NCBI GenBank assembly: GCA_030040655.1
Contig: JASHTH010000331.1
Location: 1 to 33,260, forward strand
DNA from: Acidobacteriaceae bacterium
Lineage (GTDB): Bacteria > Acidobacteriota > Terriglobia > Terriglobales > Acidobacteriaceae
Length of the DNA stretch: 33,260 nucleotides
Direction: 5' to 3'
Part shown: in pieces, positions 1 through 8,676 of the stretch
How the letters are laid out: each line of letters opens with the position of its first letter
Numbering within the stretch: the first letter of the stretch is position 1
The notes under the pieces: model-generated
Told to the model about the DNA's origin: nothing
What the model saw: only the letters and a program-made list of their open reading frames with translations
The model's database searches: none
Translations under genes and position numbers: made by a program

Positions 1-900
1 CTGGGGTGCGCCGCGGATGCATGGAGAGTTAAAGATGCTCGGGTTGGAGATTTCCGAGCGCACAGTTCTGCGCTGGATGCGAAAGGCCCCTCGAGATACC
101 GAGCCGGCAAGACGATGGGCGACGTTCCTCAGCAATTACCGCGATGCGATCGCCGCCATGGACTTCTTCACTGTGCCGACGCTCACTCTTGGCGTCCTGT
201 ATTGTATTTTCGTGATCGCTCATCATCGGCGTCGCATTCTTCACGGCAACGTCACTCGGTATCCAAGCAGCGCATGGGTATCTCAGCAGCTGCGGGATGC
301 CTTTCCTTACGACTCCGCGCCAAAGTTTCTCATCCTCGATCGCGAGCACGCGTTCCATGATGGAGTTTTGGAGACGGCGAAGAGTTTGGGCATCACCCTG
401 GTTCGAATCGCGGTTCGAAGCCCCTGGCAGAACGGAGTTGCCGAGCGATTCGTCGCCAGCTGCCGCCGCGACCTGATCGATCATGTGATCGTGGTGAACA
501 AACCCCATCTGAAGCGGCTGATGAACGAATATGTGAGCTACTACCATGAAGACCGGACCCACCTCGGGCTCGGCAAAGAGACGCCCACTGGCCGGAAGGC
601 GAGGAACGTCCGTACTGCCGGTACAGTCATCTCCATGGCCAGGCTCGGCGGCTTGCACCATCGTTACGATCTCGCAGCCTGAAGAATCAACTCAGCCACA
701 GTCTGAAGAATCTCGAAATAACTCGATCACGTGTGCCTGCGTCTTTGAAGACGCGCGAATTCCAATTCCCCATCACCCAGACTCGCAGACTCGCACTCTC
801 TTGCCGAGAAAGGTCGCTCGGCAGTGACGGCGTATGATACGGCCCGCAGAGTCGTTTGAACGATCAGGAATCGATCCGGATTGAATTTTGGCGAGGCACA
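1..900 (+). mobile_element. 3' part of an IS element, cut by the window edge
   Basis: This is the right-hand part of an insertion sequence. It holds most of an integrase-type transposase (2-682) and about 218 bp of non-coding tail. The tail ends at position 900 with ATTTTGGCGAGGCACA. Its reverse complement matches 15 of 16 bases at the left end (30827) of the complete relative near the right side of the window, so I place the IS end at 900. The outermost bases are TG...CA, as in IS3/IS481-type elements. The left part lies outside the window. The non-coding tail shows little similarity to that of the other copy, so these are related but distinct elements. Confidence 0.7.
2..682 (+). CDS. Integrase-core transposase (5'-truncated by window edge)
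   Basis: DDE-type transposase with an integrase catalytic core. The frame is open from base 2, and the first residues (WGAPR, then MHGELKML) align with the middle of the 348-aa relative at 30916-31962, so about 120 N-terminal residues lie outside the window; the internal ATG at 17 is not the true start. The expected catalytic acidic residues are visible: Asp in AAMDFF, Asp in LILDRE and Glu in NGVAERF, followed by the usual C-terminal YYHEDRTH motif. By eye about two thirds of residues match the other copy. The gene is intact to its TGA, so the element could be active if its 5' part is whole. It would cut and join the IS ends. Confidence 0.85.
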   Translation, partial: WGAPRMHGELKMLGLEISERTVLRWMRKAPRDTEPARRWATFLSNYRDAIAAMDFFTVPTLTLGVLYCIFVIAHHRRRILHGNVTRYPSSAWVSQQLRDAFPYDSAPKFLILDREHAFHDGVLETAKSLGITLVRIAVRSPWQNGVAERFVASCRRDLIDHVIVVNKPHLKRLMNEYVSYYHEDRTHLGLGKETPTGRKARNVRTAGTVISMARLGGLHHRYDLAA

Positions 901-1031
901 GCTACAAAATCGACACCGTTCAAATCGGTGAATCCTGCCTCGAGGCAGCTTATTCCCGCCGCACATGCGGAATGCATCGACGCCTCATCATTCCCAGTCC
1001 TGAGACTTATCGGCTGGGCTCCTGCTTCGCC

Positions 1032-1883
1032 TTATGCTGTGATCGTCTCGTGCAGCGATCTAAGAAATGCGAGGCCATCCCAAGCAATCTGGCTTGGCTC
1101 ATCTGCCAAATCACGCCAGATCGAAGCTGCCGCGGCGAGGTCGCCTAGCGCAAATCCGAAACTCTCGATGGTGAGCCAGCCATCATATTGGATTGCTCGG
1201 AGCGCACGGAACACCTGATTCCAATTGACGTGCCCCGATCCTGGTATTCCTCGGTCGTTTTCGCAAGTATGGACGTGCTTCACATAGCGGCCGGCTGTTA
1301 CCAGTGAAGCTCCAAGTTCCTTCTCTTCGATGTTTGCGTGAAAGGAATCCCAGAGGATGCCGATCCTGGGATGTGCAATTTCCTCACAAAGAATGTGCGC
1401 ATCCTCCGTGGTGTTGAGGAAAAATGTCTCAAATCGATTCAACGGTTCGATGCAGAAGTCGACGGTGCAGCTCTCCAGAACCGGCCCAAGCTGACGGAAT
1501 CCGTCAATGGCCCATTTCCATTCTTCTTCGGTTCTTCTGCGTCCAGGGATGTACCCTACTGGGCAATAAAGCGGGCCCGCAATAATCTTTGCACCGGCTT
1601 CGGCTGCCAGTCGGATACATTCCGAGAGGTGACTCACCGTTTTGGCGCGAATCGAGCTGTCCTCAGAGATTATGCTCAAGCCGCGCGGCAAAACAGAGCA
1701 AACCGTGCAGAGCAGATCGTTCTCCGTTATTGCACGACGAATCGCCAAAGCGTCAAAGTCTTTAGGCCGAATCAGCGGGGCTTCGATGCCATCGAAACCA
1801 TGCGCTTTAACCTCAGGCAGTACGTGAAAATCATCCGGCCCAAAGTGAGCCGACCAAAGAAAGGTATTCACTCCAAACCGCAT
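1032..1883 (-). CDS. Sugar epimerase, D-tagatose/D-psicose 3-epimerase-like TIM barrel
   Basis: A 283-aa protein of the xylose-isomerase-like TIM-barrel superfamily. It starts MRFGVNTFLW, typical of the first beta strand. The segment IEPLNRFETFFLNT at about residues 146-159 matches the metal-binding Glu region of D-tagatose/D-psicose 3-epimerases. Further ligand-type motifs are WDSFHANIEE, VKHVHTCENDRGIPG and the late Glu in TIESFG. The length is usual for the family (about 280-300). Members catalyse metal-dependent C3 epimerisation of ketohexoses in the cytoplasm; the true substrate cannot be read from sequence. The start is preceded by GGAG about 10 bases upstream. Its ATG lies one base after the stop of the remnant at 1885-2100, so it was probably the second gene of a former operon. 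It points away from the main sugar operon. Confidence 0.8.
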   Translation of the reverse strand: MRFGVNTFLWSAHFGPDDFHVLPEVKAHGFDGIEAPLIRPKDFDALAIRRAITENDLLCTVCSVLPRGLSIISEDSSIRAKTVSHLSECIRLAAEAGAKIIAGPLYCPVGYIPGRRRTEEEWKWAIDGFRQLGPVLESCTVDFCIEPLNRFETFFLNTTEDAHILCEEIAHPRIGILWDSFHANIEEKELGASLVTAGRYVKHVHTCENDRGIPGSGHVNWNQVFRALRAIQYDGWLTIESFGFALGDLAAAASIWRDLADEPSQIAWDGLAFLRSLHETITA

Positions 1884-1884
1884 T

Positions 1885-2100
1885 TCAGCTTTTCTCCATA
1901 GATGGCGTCTTCGGTGAATAGCCGGCAGCTGGCGGTCCGGCTACTGCGGCGCGGCTTCCCAACCGAACCTGCATGAACTGCGCATGCGCCGTCTGATTCC
2001 CCAAGGCCACCGCAATCTCGCCGTTGCGATTGCGAAGAATCAGCTCGTCATCGCACGTGCTTGTCGTTTCCAACCGCTTCGCTCCTAGAACTGGTTGCAT
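1885..2100 (-). pseudogene. C-terminal gene remnant, function unknown
   Basis: A 71-codon open frame that I do not recognise. It ends one base before the epimerase ATG, the tight spacing of an operon partner. Its only ATG (2098-2100) lies inside the terminal inverted repeat of the palindromic element at 2091-2213, so the first codons come from the repeat. No ribosome-binding site precedes it. The simplest reading is that the repeat inserted into, or deleted, the upstream part of a longer gene and left only its C-terminus. It shows no signal peptide or membrane segment. It could still be a short expressed ORF, but the start position argues against that. Confidence 0.4.
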
Positions 2101-2213
2101 AAATCCGGTTTTGAAAGGGCTCGGCTTCAGCCGTGCCGCAAAAGGCCATAAAATCTGAGGGCTTTAGCCCCTGAGGGACGTTCGCTTGGTTGCCCAGGTG
2201 TATTTATGCAACC
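2091..2213. repeat. Short palindromic element (REP/MITE-like), about 120 bp
   Basis: The outer arms are GGTTGCATAAAT at 2093-2104 and its perfect reverse complement ATTTATGCAACC at 2202-2213. Between them are two further small palindromes, CGGCTTCAGCCG and GGGCTTTAGCCC, the second followed by CTGAGGG. The element encodes nothing. The layout of terminal inverted repeats plus internal GC-rich hairpins resembles dispersed non-autonomous palindromic elements. The left arm supplies the only ATG of the adjacent gene remnant. Confidence 0.65.
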
Positions 2214-2546
2214 GGCTCCAGGTCGCGCGTGAGCACAGAATACTCGTGGCTGAAGTCGTATGGGCAGTTTATTTTGTCCTCCCTCAAAAGAAGAGTTCTG
2301 CGGTTATCCCCGCGTGTTGCGCGGTGCTTTGTGTTTGCGCCACGCCATGCGGCTGAGATCGCCGTCGAATGGTTTGTCCCGTGATGGTGGGCAATCCCGG
2401 CCCGGGCACCAATGCGGATCCGCAGAAAAGAATCAGGAATGTTCGCTCAATGCTCAAAGAGCCTCATCGATTAAGTACAATGATAAGGGAGTGTCCTTCG
2501 CGCGAATGCCGTCGCGATCATTCCTCACAATAATGGGGAGATCCAA
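2214..2546 (+). other. Gene-free stretch with a possible promoter for the cytochrome gene
   Basis: I see no convincing gene here; short open frames lack ribosome-binding sites and family similarity. A good -10-like hexamer TACAAT lies at 2476-2481, about 65 bases upstream of the GTG start at 2547, with only a weak -35 (CTCAAA, 17-bp spacing). GGGGAG at about 2533-2538 is the ribosome-binding site of the next gene. Confidence 0.35.
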
Positions 2547-3125
2547 GTGAAGCGGGCAGCTAAAAGGGGTTTTGTGTCTTCTACGGCGTCTTCCCTCGTG
2601 CTCTTTCTCCTCGGTATCAGCTCAATCACGGCATGGCTGCTGAGCGGAAACCCGGTTCTTGCCCGGCAGGCCCAGGCTACTCCTCCATCGCAAAGTTCCA
2701 CATCCGATCAGCAGTCCGCGCATCCCGAGTTTCCTCCCGGACAGGGCCGAGAGGCAGTCCTTCGTCTCTGCAGCAGGTGCCATTCTCCGAACATCATCCT
2801 CGCCAATCGCCAGACTCGCGACGGCTGGGAAGCAACCATCACGAAGATGGTCAGCCTCGGCGCCACCGGAACCGACGAGGACTTCACCGACATTGCGGAC
2901 TATCTTACCGCGAACTTCCCTCCGTCGAAGATCTCCAAGCTTTTTGTCAATAAAGCGACGGACCAACAGTTAGCAACGCTTCTCGGGATAAGTCTCGACG
3001 ATGCGAAAGTCATCACGACATACCGGGACAAGATCGGTGGATTCAAATCGATCGACGACATGGAACAAACTCCGAACGTCGACGCGAAAAAGATCGACGC
3101 AAAGAAAGAGAACCTGGTTTTCTAG
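2547..3125 (+). CDS. Exported cytochrome c fused to a ComEA-like helix-hairpin-helix domain
   Basis: A 192-aa protein starting at GTG with GGGGAG upstream. Residues 1-40 form a signal peptide or membrane anchor (basic KRAAKR, then a hydrophobic stretch, then VLARQA). Residues 41-65 are a Gln/Ser/Pro-rich linker. A single c-type heme site CSRCH is at 75-79, with a candidate axial Met near 101. Residues about 130-192 form a helix-hairpin-helix module (VNKATDQQLATLLGIS, then YRDKIGGFKSIDDM) like that of ComEA or photosystem PsbU-type proteins. It is likely a periplasmic electron carrier. The HHH part could bind DNA or a protein partner; which is unclear. It may accept electrons from quinoprotein dehydrogenases such as those encoded nearby. 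It converges with the sugar operon, with only six bases between the two stops. Confidence 0.8.
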   Translation: MKRAAKRGFVSSTASSLVLFLLGISSITAWLLSGNPVLARQAQATPPSQSSTSDQQSAHPEFPPGQGREAVLRLCSRCHSPNIILANRQTRDGWEATITKMVSLGATGTDEDFTDIADYLTANFPPSKISKLFVNKATDQQLATLLGISLDDAKVITTYRDKIGGFKSIDDMEQTPNVDAKKIDAKKENLVF

Positions 3126-3131
3126 ACCGCT

Positions 3132-4181
3132 TTAGTTTCCGGGCCACCGCAGCGATTCTGGCATAACATCCACAATTTCACTTATAACCCAGTATTCTGC
3201 GTGCAATCGGGCCTTGGCCGCAATCCACTTGTAAGTCGGCGTGCCAAAGCGCGAGCCGCGCTCCACCATTTCTCGTCTTGTCTCTGGGAACGGCGATACG
3301 CCGAACTCCATGCCACGAGTCACTTCGCGCCCGCTCCACGGCGGGCTCTGCCGGCTGCGATTTTCTTCCCAGATGCCCAGCCACGGAAAATCCGCGCGCT
3401 TCCACACATACCCGAACGCCAGCCGGAGCTGGGGCGAATACGCCACGAAGAATGCCTCGTTCTGCTGCGGATCGGCCAGATGAGCCGTGTATGCGCTCGC
3501 GGGCGCCATGGGATTCATCCGGCGCAAGTCAGCCGTGCCGCTGCCGGCGAGCGGAGCGACGGGCCAATCGAACTCGGCGTTGAGTTTCAGATATCCATTC
3601 GAACCGGGGTCGGAAGCCATGACCATCGAGCGGGTCATGGAAGCACGAAACTCCGTGGTCGCAGGATGCAGGAAAGGCGGACCAAGAGTGACGTGCTGCG
3701 TCCAGCCGATGGGTTTGTCGATGCCGCTGAGATTCTCGACCGTCTCTTCGATACGCACGAGATTCTCGCGGAGCTGAATCGTACGCGAAAACCCCAGTTG
3801 TGCCATGCGAAGCGCAAGGTGCTGCGTCAGCGCGTGCTGGCTCTCCTCGATTTCATAGCGGTCGACTGAAGCCTCGCCATGAACCGTAAGCCCGGCAAGC
3901 GCTTCTTCTGCGGACGGACCTCCAAAGATGTCGAGGCACAAGTTATGCCCCATGATTCCGGCAAGTAACTTGGCGTCGGCTCCCGAGCCGAAGCCATCGT
4001 AGGAATCGACGGTGAAGGTCGAAGGCTCCAGCGAAGCCCACTGCGGAGTCCAGAGTGGGCTGACGCCGGTGCGCTTGTGGAGTATCTCGGCAATGTGCCC
4101 GCCTTCGACCAGGACGGTTAGACGCAGCGAATCGTTCTCGATCTGGATCGCGCGCCGATCATGGAAAATCACTTGAGGCAC
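3132..4181 (-). CDS. Galactose-mutarotase-like (aldose 1-epimerase family) protein
   Basis: A 349-aa protein with a GTG start. The N-terminus (IENDSLRLTVLVEGGHIAEIL) and the segment GWTQHVTLGPPFL are typical of the beta-sandwich galactose-mutarotase fold, in which one face binds a pyranose. The length (about 350) fits the aldose 1-epimerase-related group. No signal peptide is seen, so it should act in the cytoplasm. It is the last gene of the minus-strand sugar operon, 84 bp after the DUF1080 gene. The expected role is anomer interconversion of the sugar or keto-sugar handled by the operon. I cannot confirm catalytic His/Glu residues by eye, so a non-catalytic sugar-binding role is possible. 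No strong ribosome-binding site precedes the GTG. Confidence 0.7.
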   Translation of the reverse strand: MPQVIFHDRRAIQIENDSLRLTVLVEGGHIAEILHKRTGVSPLWTPQWASLEPSTFTVDSYDGFGSGADAKLLAGIMGHNLCLDIFGGPSAEEALAGLTVHGEASVDRYEIEESQHALTQHLALRMAQLGFSRTIQLRENLVRIEETVENLSGIDKPIGWTQHVTLGPPFLHPATTEFRASMTRSMVMASDPGSNGYLKLNAEFDWPVAPLAGSGTADLRRMNPMAPASAYTAHLADPQQNEAFFVAYSPQLRLAFGYVWKRADFPWLGIWEENRSRQSPPWSGREVTRGMEFGVSPFPETRREMVERGSRFGTPTYKWIAAKARLHAEYWVISEIVDVMPESLRWPGN

Positions 4182-4265
4182 GATGGTCTTTTGAGCTCAT
4201 TCTTTTGATCGATTGAGAGGCCAGTTCCAGTCATCACTCGAATCAGTCAATCTTCAGATCTCGCG

Positions 4266-5159
4266 TCACGGCAGCGTCTTCAGCCAGATATTCCGGTGCG
4301 ATATTTTCACGTTGCCGGGCCCCTCGATCTCGAATGCGATCAAGCCCTTCGATTGCGCATGCGCGGGATCGGTATCGACCAGGATCGCCATCACATGTCC
4401 ATTGACAATATGGGTCAACGTATTCCCATCGGCGATGATCTCGACCTGATTCCACTCGCCGGGCTTGATAAATGACTTCAGCTCGTCCGCGCTTCCCAGA
4501 GTAGCAAGCAGCGTGGGCTTCTTGTCCGGCTCAGTAGCAACGACCTGGCCGCGCCACGCAACGATGCCGCGCGGCGAGTCCTGCTCATAAAGCTGTCCGG
4601 TGTACTTATTGGCGAAGTCGAAGTCAGCCTGATAGCCGGATAGGTTCCACTTAGCACGCTTTTGGGCCAGCTCCTGCTGCTGCTGAATCCGCGTCCGCTG
4701 CTCCTGAGTGAGATTATCCGGTAGCGGCCGGATCCTCGGTGGCACGCTGATGCTGCGGTATTGCACTCCGCCGTTCGCGCCTTCACCCTCGAGCTTCATT
4801 TCAAGCTTCAGTTCGAAGTTAGCCGGCTCGCCGCCGCGCCAGATGATATTCGTGGTGCCCGAGGGGTGCTCCGAGCTCGACTCGCCCACGATGGCTCCAT
4901 CCTCGACGTGCCACACGCTGGTGTCGCCATCCCAGTTATCCAGCGTCTTGCCGTCGAAGATCTGCGTCCACCCAACGTGGTCGTCGAAGTTGATCGGATC
5001 CGGCTGAGTGAAATGAAACGCCTGGGGACGGTGAGCCGGAGGCGACGGCTGCTGCGCGACCGTTGGTGAAGAAAGGCTCGCGGCGAGGGTTATCCCTGCC
5101 AAAGCGACCAAAACCGAAATCACGCGCGTGCGAGCCTGTGTGGCTGATCTGCTCTTCAT
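4266..5159 (-). CDS. Secreted DUF1080 (3-keto-disaccharide/glycoside hydrolase-like) protein
   Basis: A 297-aa protein. Residues 1-35 are a Sec signal peptide (Arg-rich start, hydrophobic VLVALAGITLAASL, then VAQQ). The rest is one DUF1080 concanavalin-like beta-sandwich: GWTQIFDGKTLDNWDG near residue 63, WHVEDGAIVGE, and later GEWNQVEIIADGNTLTHIVNG near 235-255, all family hallmarks. The family is now linked to cleavage of 3-keto-glycosides; the specific substrate here is inferred. It should act in the periplasm or at the cell surface. GAGGAGG is a strong ribosome-binding site just before the ATG. The gene starts 28 bp after the Gfo/Idh/MocA oxidoreductase gene, a common partner because such oxidoreductases can make 3-keto sugars. 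Confidence 0.85.
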   Translation of the reverse strand: MKSRSATQARTRVISVLVALAGITLAASLSSPTVAQQPSPPAHRPQAFHFTQPDPINFDDHVGWTQIFDGKTLDNWDGDTSVWHVEDGAIVGESSSEHPSGTTNIIWRGGEPANFELKLEMKLEGEGANGGVQYRSISVPPRIRPLPDNLTQEQRTRIQQQQELAQKRAKWNLSGYQADFDFANKYTGQLYEQDSPRGIVAWRGQVVATEPDKKPTLLATLGSADELKSFIKPGEWNQVEIIADGNTLTHIVNGHVMAILVDTDPAHAQSKGLIAFEIEGPGNVKISHRNIWLKTLP

Positions 5160-5187
5160 ATTTCCTCCTCACGGCGTGCCTTCGCAT

Positions 5188-6336
5188 TCAAGCCGCGGCT
5201 ACCTTTTCCCACTGTCCTGTTTTCGCCGACTTCAAAACGGCCTCCGTGACGCGATCCGTCGCCAGGCCATCGCGGAACGTTGGCGCCGCGGCGCGTCCTT
5301 CTCCTAGGGCGAGAATGAAATCCGCAGCCTGATGAATGAAGGTGTGCTCGTAGCCAATCTGCAATCCCGGCACCCACCAGTGCTTCATATACGGATGATC
5401 GCCATCGGTGACATGAACGCTTTTCCAGCCGCGCAACTGGCCTTCATCGCGATGGTCGAAGTAATTCAACCGGTGCAGGTCGTGCAGATCCCACGATGCC
5501 GAAGCCTTCTCGCCGTTAATCTCCACCGTAAACAGCGCCTTGTGTCCGCGGGCGTAGCGCGTAGCCTCGAACACGGCGAGCGATCCGTTGGCAAAGCGGC
5601 AAAGGAATGCGCTGGCGTCGTCGATTCTCACCGGCTCGACGCGCCCGGTCAGGTTATGCTTGCGTTCTTTGATAAACGTCTCGGTCACGGCCGTAACTTC
5701 TACAATTGGACCATTCAGCCATTGCGCCATATCGATGTTATGGGCAAGCAAGTCTCCCGTAACTCCGCTTCCGGCAATTGCGCTATCCAGACGCCACAAA
5801 CCTTCCCCGCCCTGCGGCAAATCCTGCGAGATGGTCCAGTCCTGGAGAAACTGCGAGCGATAATGAAAGATTCGCCCGAAGCGCCCTTCATCGAGAAGCT
5901 GCTTGAGCAGCGTCATGGCCGGCACGCGCCGGTAGTTATACCACACCAAGTTGGGTACGCCGGCTGACCCCACCGCATCGACCATCGCCCTCGCTTCGTC
6001 GACGGTTCGCCCCAGCGGCTTTTCGCACAGCACCATCTTCCCGGCCTTTGCCGCGGCGATCGCGATCTCGGCGTGCGTGTCGTTGGGGCTGGCAATATCG
6101 ATCAAGTCGATATCTTTGCGGTCGATCAGCGCTTTCCAATCGGTCTCGATCGATTCGTAACCCCAGTTCTCGGCGAAACCCCTGGCGCGATCCGCATTGC
6201 GCGCGCACACCGACTTGAGCACGGGGCGATAGGCCAGCGGGAAGAAGCGCGGCGCCTGGAGAAAGGCATTGGAATGCGTACGTCCCATGAAGCCGTAGCC
6301 GACGATTCCGATGTTCAGTTCTTTCTTGACTGCCAC
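5188..6336 (-). CDS. Gfo/Idh/MocA family NAD(P)-dependent oxidoreductase
   Basis: A 382-aa cytoplasmic dehydrogenase. The N-terminal Rossmann domain carries [16 protein letters not shown] (residues about 9-24), a GxGxxG nucleotide-binding loop. The conserved EKP motif is in [13 protein letters not shown] near residue 104-116, and the C-terminal alpha/beta domain follows. The length matches the family (350-400). Members oxidise or reduce sugars, inositols and amino-sugars; some make 3-keto-glycosides that DUF1080 enzymes cleave, which fits the next gene. A GGAGAG ribosome-binding site precedes the ATG. It lies 16 bp after the TIM-barrel gene, so the two are very likely cotranscribed. No Tat signal is seen, unlike some secreted relatives, so the oxidation step would be intracellular. 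Confidence 0.9.
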   Translation of the reverse strand: MAVKKELNIGIVGYGFMGRTHSNAFLQAPRFFPLAYRPVLKSVCARNADRARGFAENWGYESIETDWKALIDRKDIDLIDIASPNDTHAEIAIAAAKAGKMVLCEKPLGRTVDEARAMVDAVGSAGVPNLVWYNYRRVPAMTLLKQLLDEGRFGRIFHYRSQFLQDWTISQDLPQGGEGLWRLDSAIAGSGVTGDLLAHNIDMAQWLNGPIVEVTAVTETFIKERKHNLTGRVEPVRIDDASAFLCRFANGSLAVFEATRYARGHKALFTVEINGEKASASWDLHDLHRLNYFDHRDEGQLRGWKSVHVTDGDHPYMKHWWVPGLQIGYEHTFIHQAADFILALGEGRAAAPTFRDGLATDRVTEAVLKSAKTGQWEKVAAA

Positions 6337-6352
6337 GGTTCAACTCTCCGCT

Positions 6353-7390
6353 TCAATCCCAGCCATGGGCGTCGCGCACCTGGATCATGGTTGCCAGGAT
6401 GTTTGTCCATGTTTCGGGAGCCAGCATCATTTCGTTGGGAAACATGCAGCCGTCCCAGCAGATATGCTGGAAAGCGCGCGTCGGCTCGCCGTTGTCGCCG
6501 CGCATCCAAAGGCCGGCCGCTTCGACGATGTTCAACCTGCCGTTGGGGTCGTTGGGCGGGCAATGACGCCCGGTTTTGTCGTGTGAGCCGGTGCCCTTCA
6601 CCGTTCCATCGTTCTGCGCCACGTGAAAATCGATCGTCCAAGGACGCAGCGCATTGGCCACTGTGCGCAGTGCTTCCTTCAAAACGCGGGTGTCGGACCA
6701 GTCGAAGTCCGCCGGAAGCAGCCGGCTCTCGGGTGAGTTATAACCCATCGTATAGAGCATGGTGTGCGCCATGTCGGCCTGAAAGCCCAGGGTTTTGGGG
6801 CGATTGACTAATTCGAGCAGCTCCACCATGTATTTCCAGCCGTGCATGCCGCCCCAGCAGATCTCCCCTTCGGCGGCCAACCGCTCGCCATGATCTTCGG
6901 CAATCGTGCAGGCTTCGCAAAAAGTCTCGGCAATGCGGCGCGTGTTGCCCGGCGGGTCAAACGCCCACTCCGCCGGACCGACAGCAGAATCGATGCGGAC
7001 CACGCCATAACTTCTGATTCCCAGGTCGCGAAGCTTTTTGCCGACGGAGCATGCTTTGCGAACCTGGGCGAGAAATCGTCCGCGCTCCTCATTCGATCCC
7101 ATTGCCGAGCCGCCGCCCAGCGGTGGCCAAACGGGAGCCACCAGCGAGCCCGCTACCAGATTATGTCCGGCTAACTTATCGGCGAGCCGCTTCAGATCCT
7201 CATCGGATGAGTCGATATCCGTGTGCGGCAAAGACAGAAAGAGGTCTACGCCCTCGAAGCGCGCTCCGCCGACCCGCGCCGCCGCAGTCAAATTCAGCAT
7301 TGTGTCGAGATCGATCGCGGGCTCCCCGTCGCCGCCTTTGCCCACGATGCCGGGCCACATCGCGTTGTGAACTGCAGGAGACTTATGCAA
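6353..7390 (-). CDS. TIM-barrel sugar (phosphate) isomerase/epimerase-like protein
   Basis: A 345-aa protein of the xylose-isomerase-like TIM-barrel (AP_endonuc_2) superfamily. It has alternating hydrophobic strand and helix segments, with probable metal ligands in [39 protein letters not shown] and the late ICWDGCMF. The start is TTG at 7390, supported by GAGGAGG four bases upstream; the ATG inside that region is followed at once by a stop in its own frame. The cupin gene ends 11 bp earlier and the oxidoreductase starts 16 bp later, so it sits inside an operon. Proteins of this kind next to DUF1080 and Gfo/Idh/MocA genes are candidate epimerases, dehydratases or hydratases of keto-sugars. 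The exact reaction is not visible. Confidence 0.8.
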   Translation of the reverse strand: MHKSPAVHNAMWPGIVGKGGDGEPAIDLDTMLNLTAAARVGGARFEGVDLFLSLPHTDIDSSDEDLKRLADKLAGHNLVAGSLVAPVWPPLGGGSAMGSNEERGRFLAQVRKACSVGKKLRDLGIRSYGVVRIDSAVGPAEWAFDPPGNTRRIAETFCEACTIAEDHGERLAAEGEICWGGMHGWKYMVELLELVNRPKTLGFQADMAHTMLYTMGYNSPESRLLPADFDWSDTRVLKEALRTVANALRPWTIDFHVAQNDGTVKGTGSHDKTGRHCPPNDPNGRLNIVEAAGLWMRGDNGEPTRAFQHICWDGCMFPNEMMLAPETWTNILATMIQVRDAHGWD

Positions 7391-7401
7391 GCATCCTCCT
7401 C

Positions 7402-8622
7402 TTAGCGGTCCCGCCGCAATGCTTCCGCATCCGGATTGCCGGGGCCGAAGTGTTTCAGCAGCACGAGCGGATCCGTTGTGCTCGGATTCTCGATGAGGAT
7501 TCCCTCCTTCGCAGCATCCGCGGTGACAAAGAGCTCATCCTCGGTAAGTTCTCCGAAGCGAATCATCGACGGAGTCGAAACCGCATTCTTACCCAAGCGG
7601 CCCCATCCCTGAGTAAGAATCAATCCATAGGCCGCCGCGTCCTTGCTTGTTACCGTGCGTCCGGGCAGAACGGTAAGCTCTTTTGCGGAATAGTGTCCGC
7701 TGCCATAAGTGATCCACATTTCGCGGTACCCCGCTTCCTCCATCTCCTTAATTGGGCGCACCGGAACCGGATGCCGCTTGTTGGTCCTGGCAAACTCCGG
7801 ATTTACGTTGGCATCCCAGTCGAGCATGCCGATCAGGTAATCGAGATCGTGATGGTATTCCGGCAATACGTCTTTCGTCATCAGGCTCCAATCGACGATG
7901 CGACCCTCTACCTCCGACTGGAACATGGCAAAGACATCGCTGTTCACCTGCGGCTCGTATGTAACGAGGGAGCCGGGCGCATGCAAGATGCCGGGATCGA
8001 CCTGCCATCCGCTGCCCGGCTCAAGCCGATAAGCCCGCGAGTGAAACAGGATGCCGTTGTCGCCACGGTTCCAGCGTTCCAGGCAACAATGGATATCTTC
8101 CTTCGTTGTGCCCGGCTCGAGACCCATGTAAGTATGCGGAAAGTTATTGAAGAGCTGGTTATACTGTGGAGGAAAATAGTAGGCTTCCGGCTTTCCCTTG
8201 TATCCCACCAACTTGGCAAACTTATCGCTCTGGTGCATGTGATGCGGAATCGGACCCATGTTATCGAAGAACTTGCAGAGCAGGTTCCATCCGCCTTCTT
8301 GCGCCATTACGTCCGCACCCAGAAGGATATCGCCCGCGCTCTCGACCGCATCTTTCAGCAGAAATCTCGCGCCCCTCGAGGGATGCACGTAGCTCAATCC
8401 CTCGTCCGCAGTAGTCGCCGGACCGTTTGAGGCTTTTGTGGTTGAAGAAAACCATCGTTCGTTGATGCCGCCGCGGTGGGCGCCAAAGGAATAGAGGTCG
8501 TCGGGATGGAGCTTCAACCTGCGCCCGGGAATCATAAACGATCGGGGCACCCAGCATGGCTCAAGCCGCAATACGCCACCACCGGCATTGACCGCTTCCT
8601 GCACTTCTGCACGGCTTAACAT
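7402..8622 (-). CDS. Cupin protein resembling class I mannose-6-phosphate isomerase
   Basis: A 406-aa protein with no signal peptide. A metal-site motif [13 protein letters not shown] followed by GKPEAYYF (about residues 127-150) resembles the His/His/Glu site of class I phosphomannose isomerases. A second hallmark is the conserved GILHAPGSL near residue 212-220, matching the family's HAPGS loop. The C-terminal third is likely a second jelly-roll. It probably interconverts an aldose and a ketose or binds a sugar with a metal; the substrate need not be mannose 6-phosphate. A GGAGAG site precedes the ATG. It lies 54 bp after the second propeller gene and 11 bp before the TIM-barrel gene, in the same operon. 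Confidence 0.7.
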   Translation of the reverse strand: MLSRAEVQEAVNAGGGVLRLEPCWVPRSFMIPGRRLKLHPDDLYSFGAHRGGINERWFSSTTKASNGPATTADEGLSYVHPSRGARFLLKDAVESAGDILLGADVMAQEGGWNLLCKFFDNMGPIPHHMHQSDKFAKLVGYKGKPEAYYFPPQYNQLFNNFPHTYMGLEPGTTKEDIHCCLERWNRGDNGILFHSRAYRLEPGSGWQVDPGILHAPGSLVTYEPQVNSDVFAMFQSEVEGRIVDWSLMTKDVLPEYHHDLDYLIGMLDWDANVNPEFARTNKRHPVPVRPIKEMEEAGYREMWITYGSGHYSAKELTVLPGRTVTSKDAAAYGLILTQGWGRLGKNAVSTPSMIRFGELTEDELFVTADAAKEGILIENPSTTDPLVLLKHFGPGNPDAEALRRDR

Positions 8623-8676
8623 TGTGCTCTCTCCGAAGTTACTGTCCGGTCGACGCCGTAGCAGCGCGTCCGGTCC

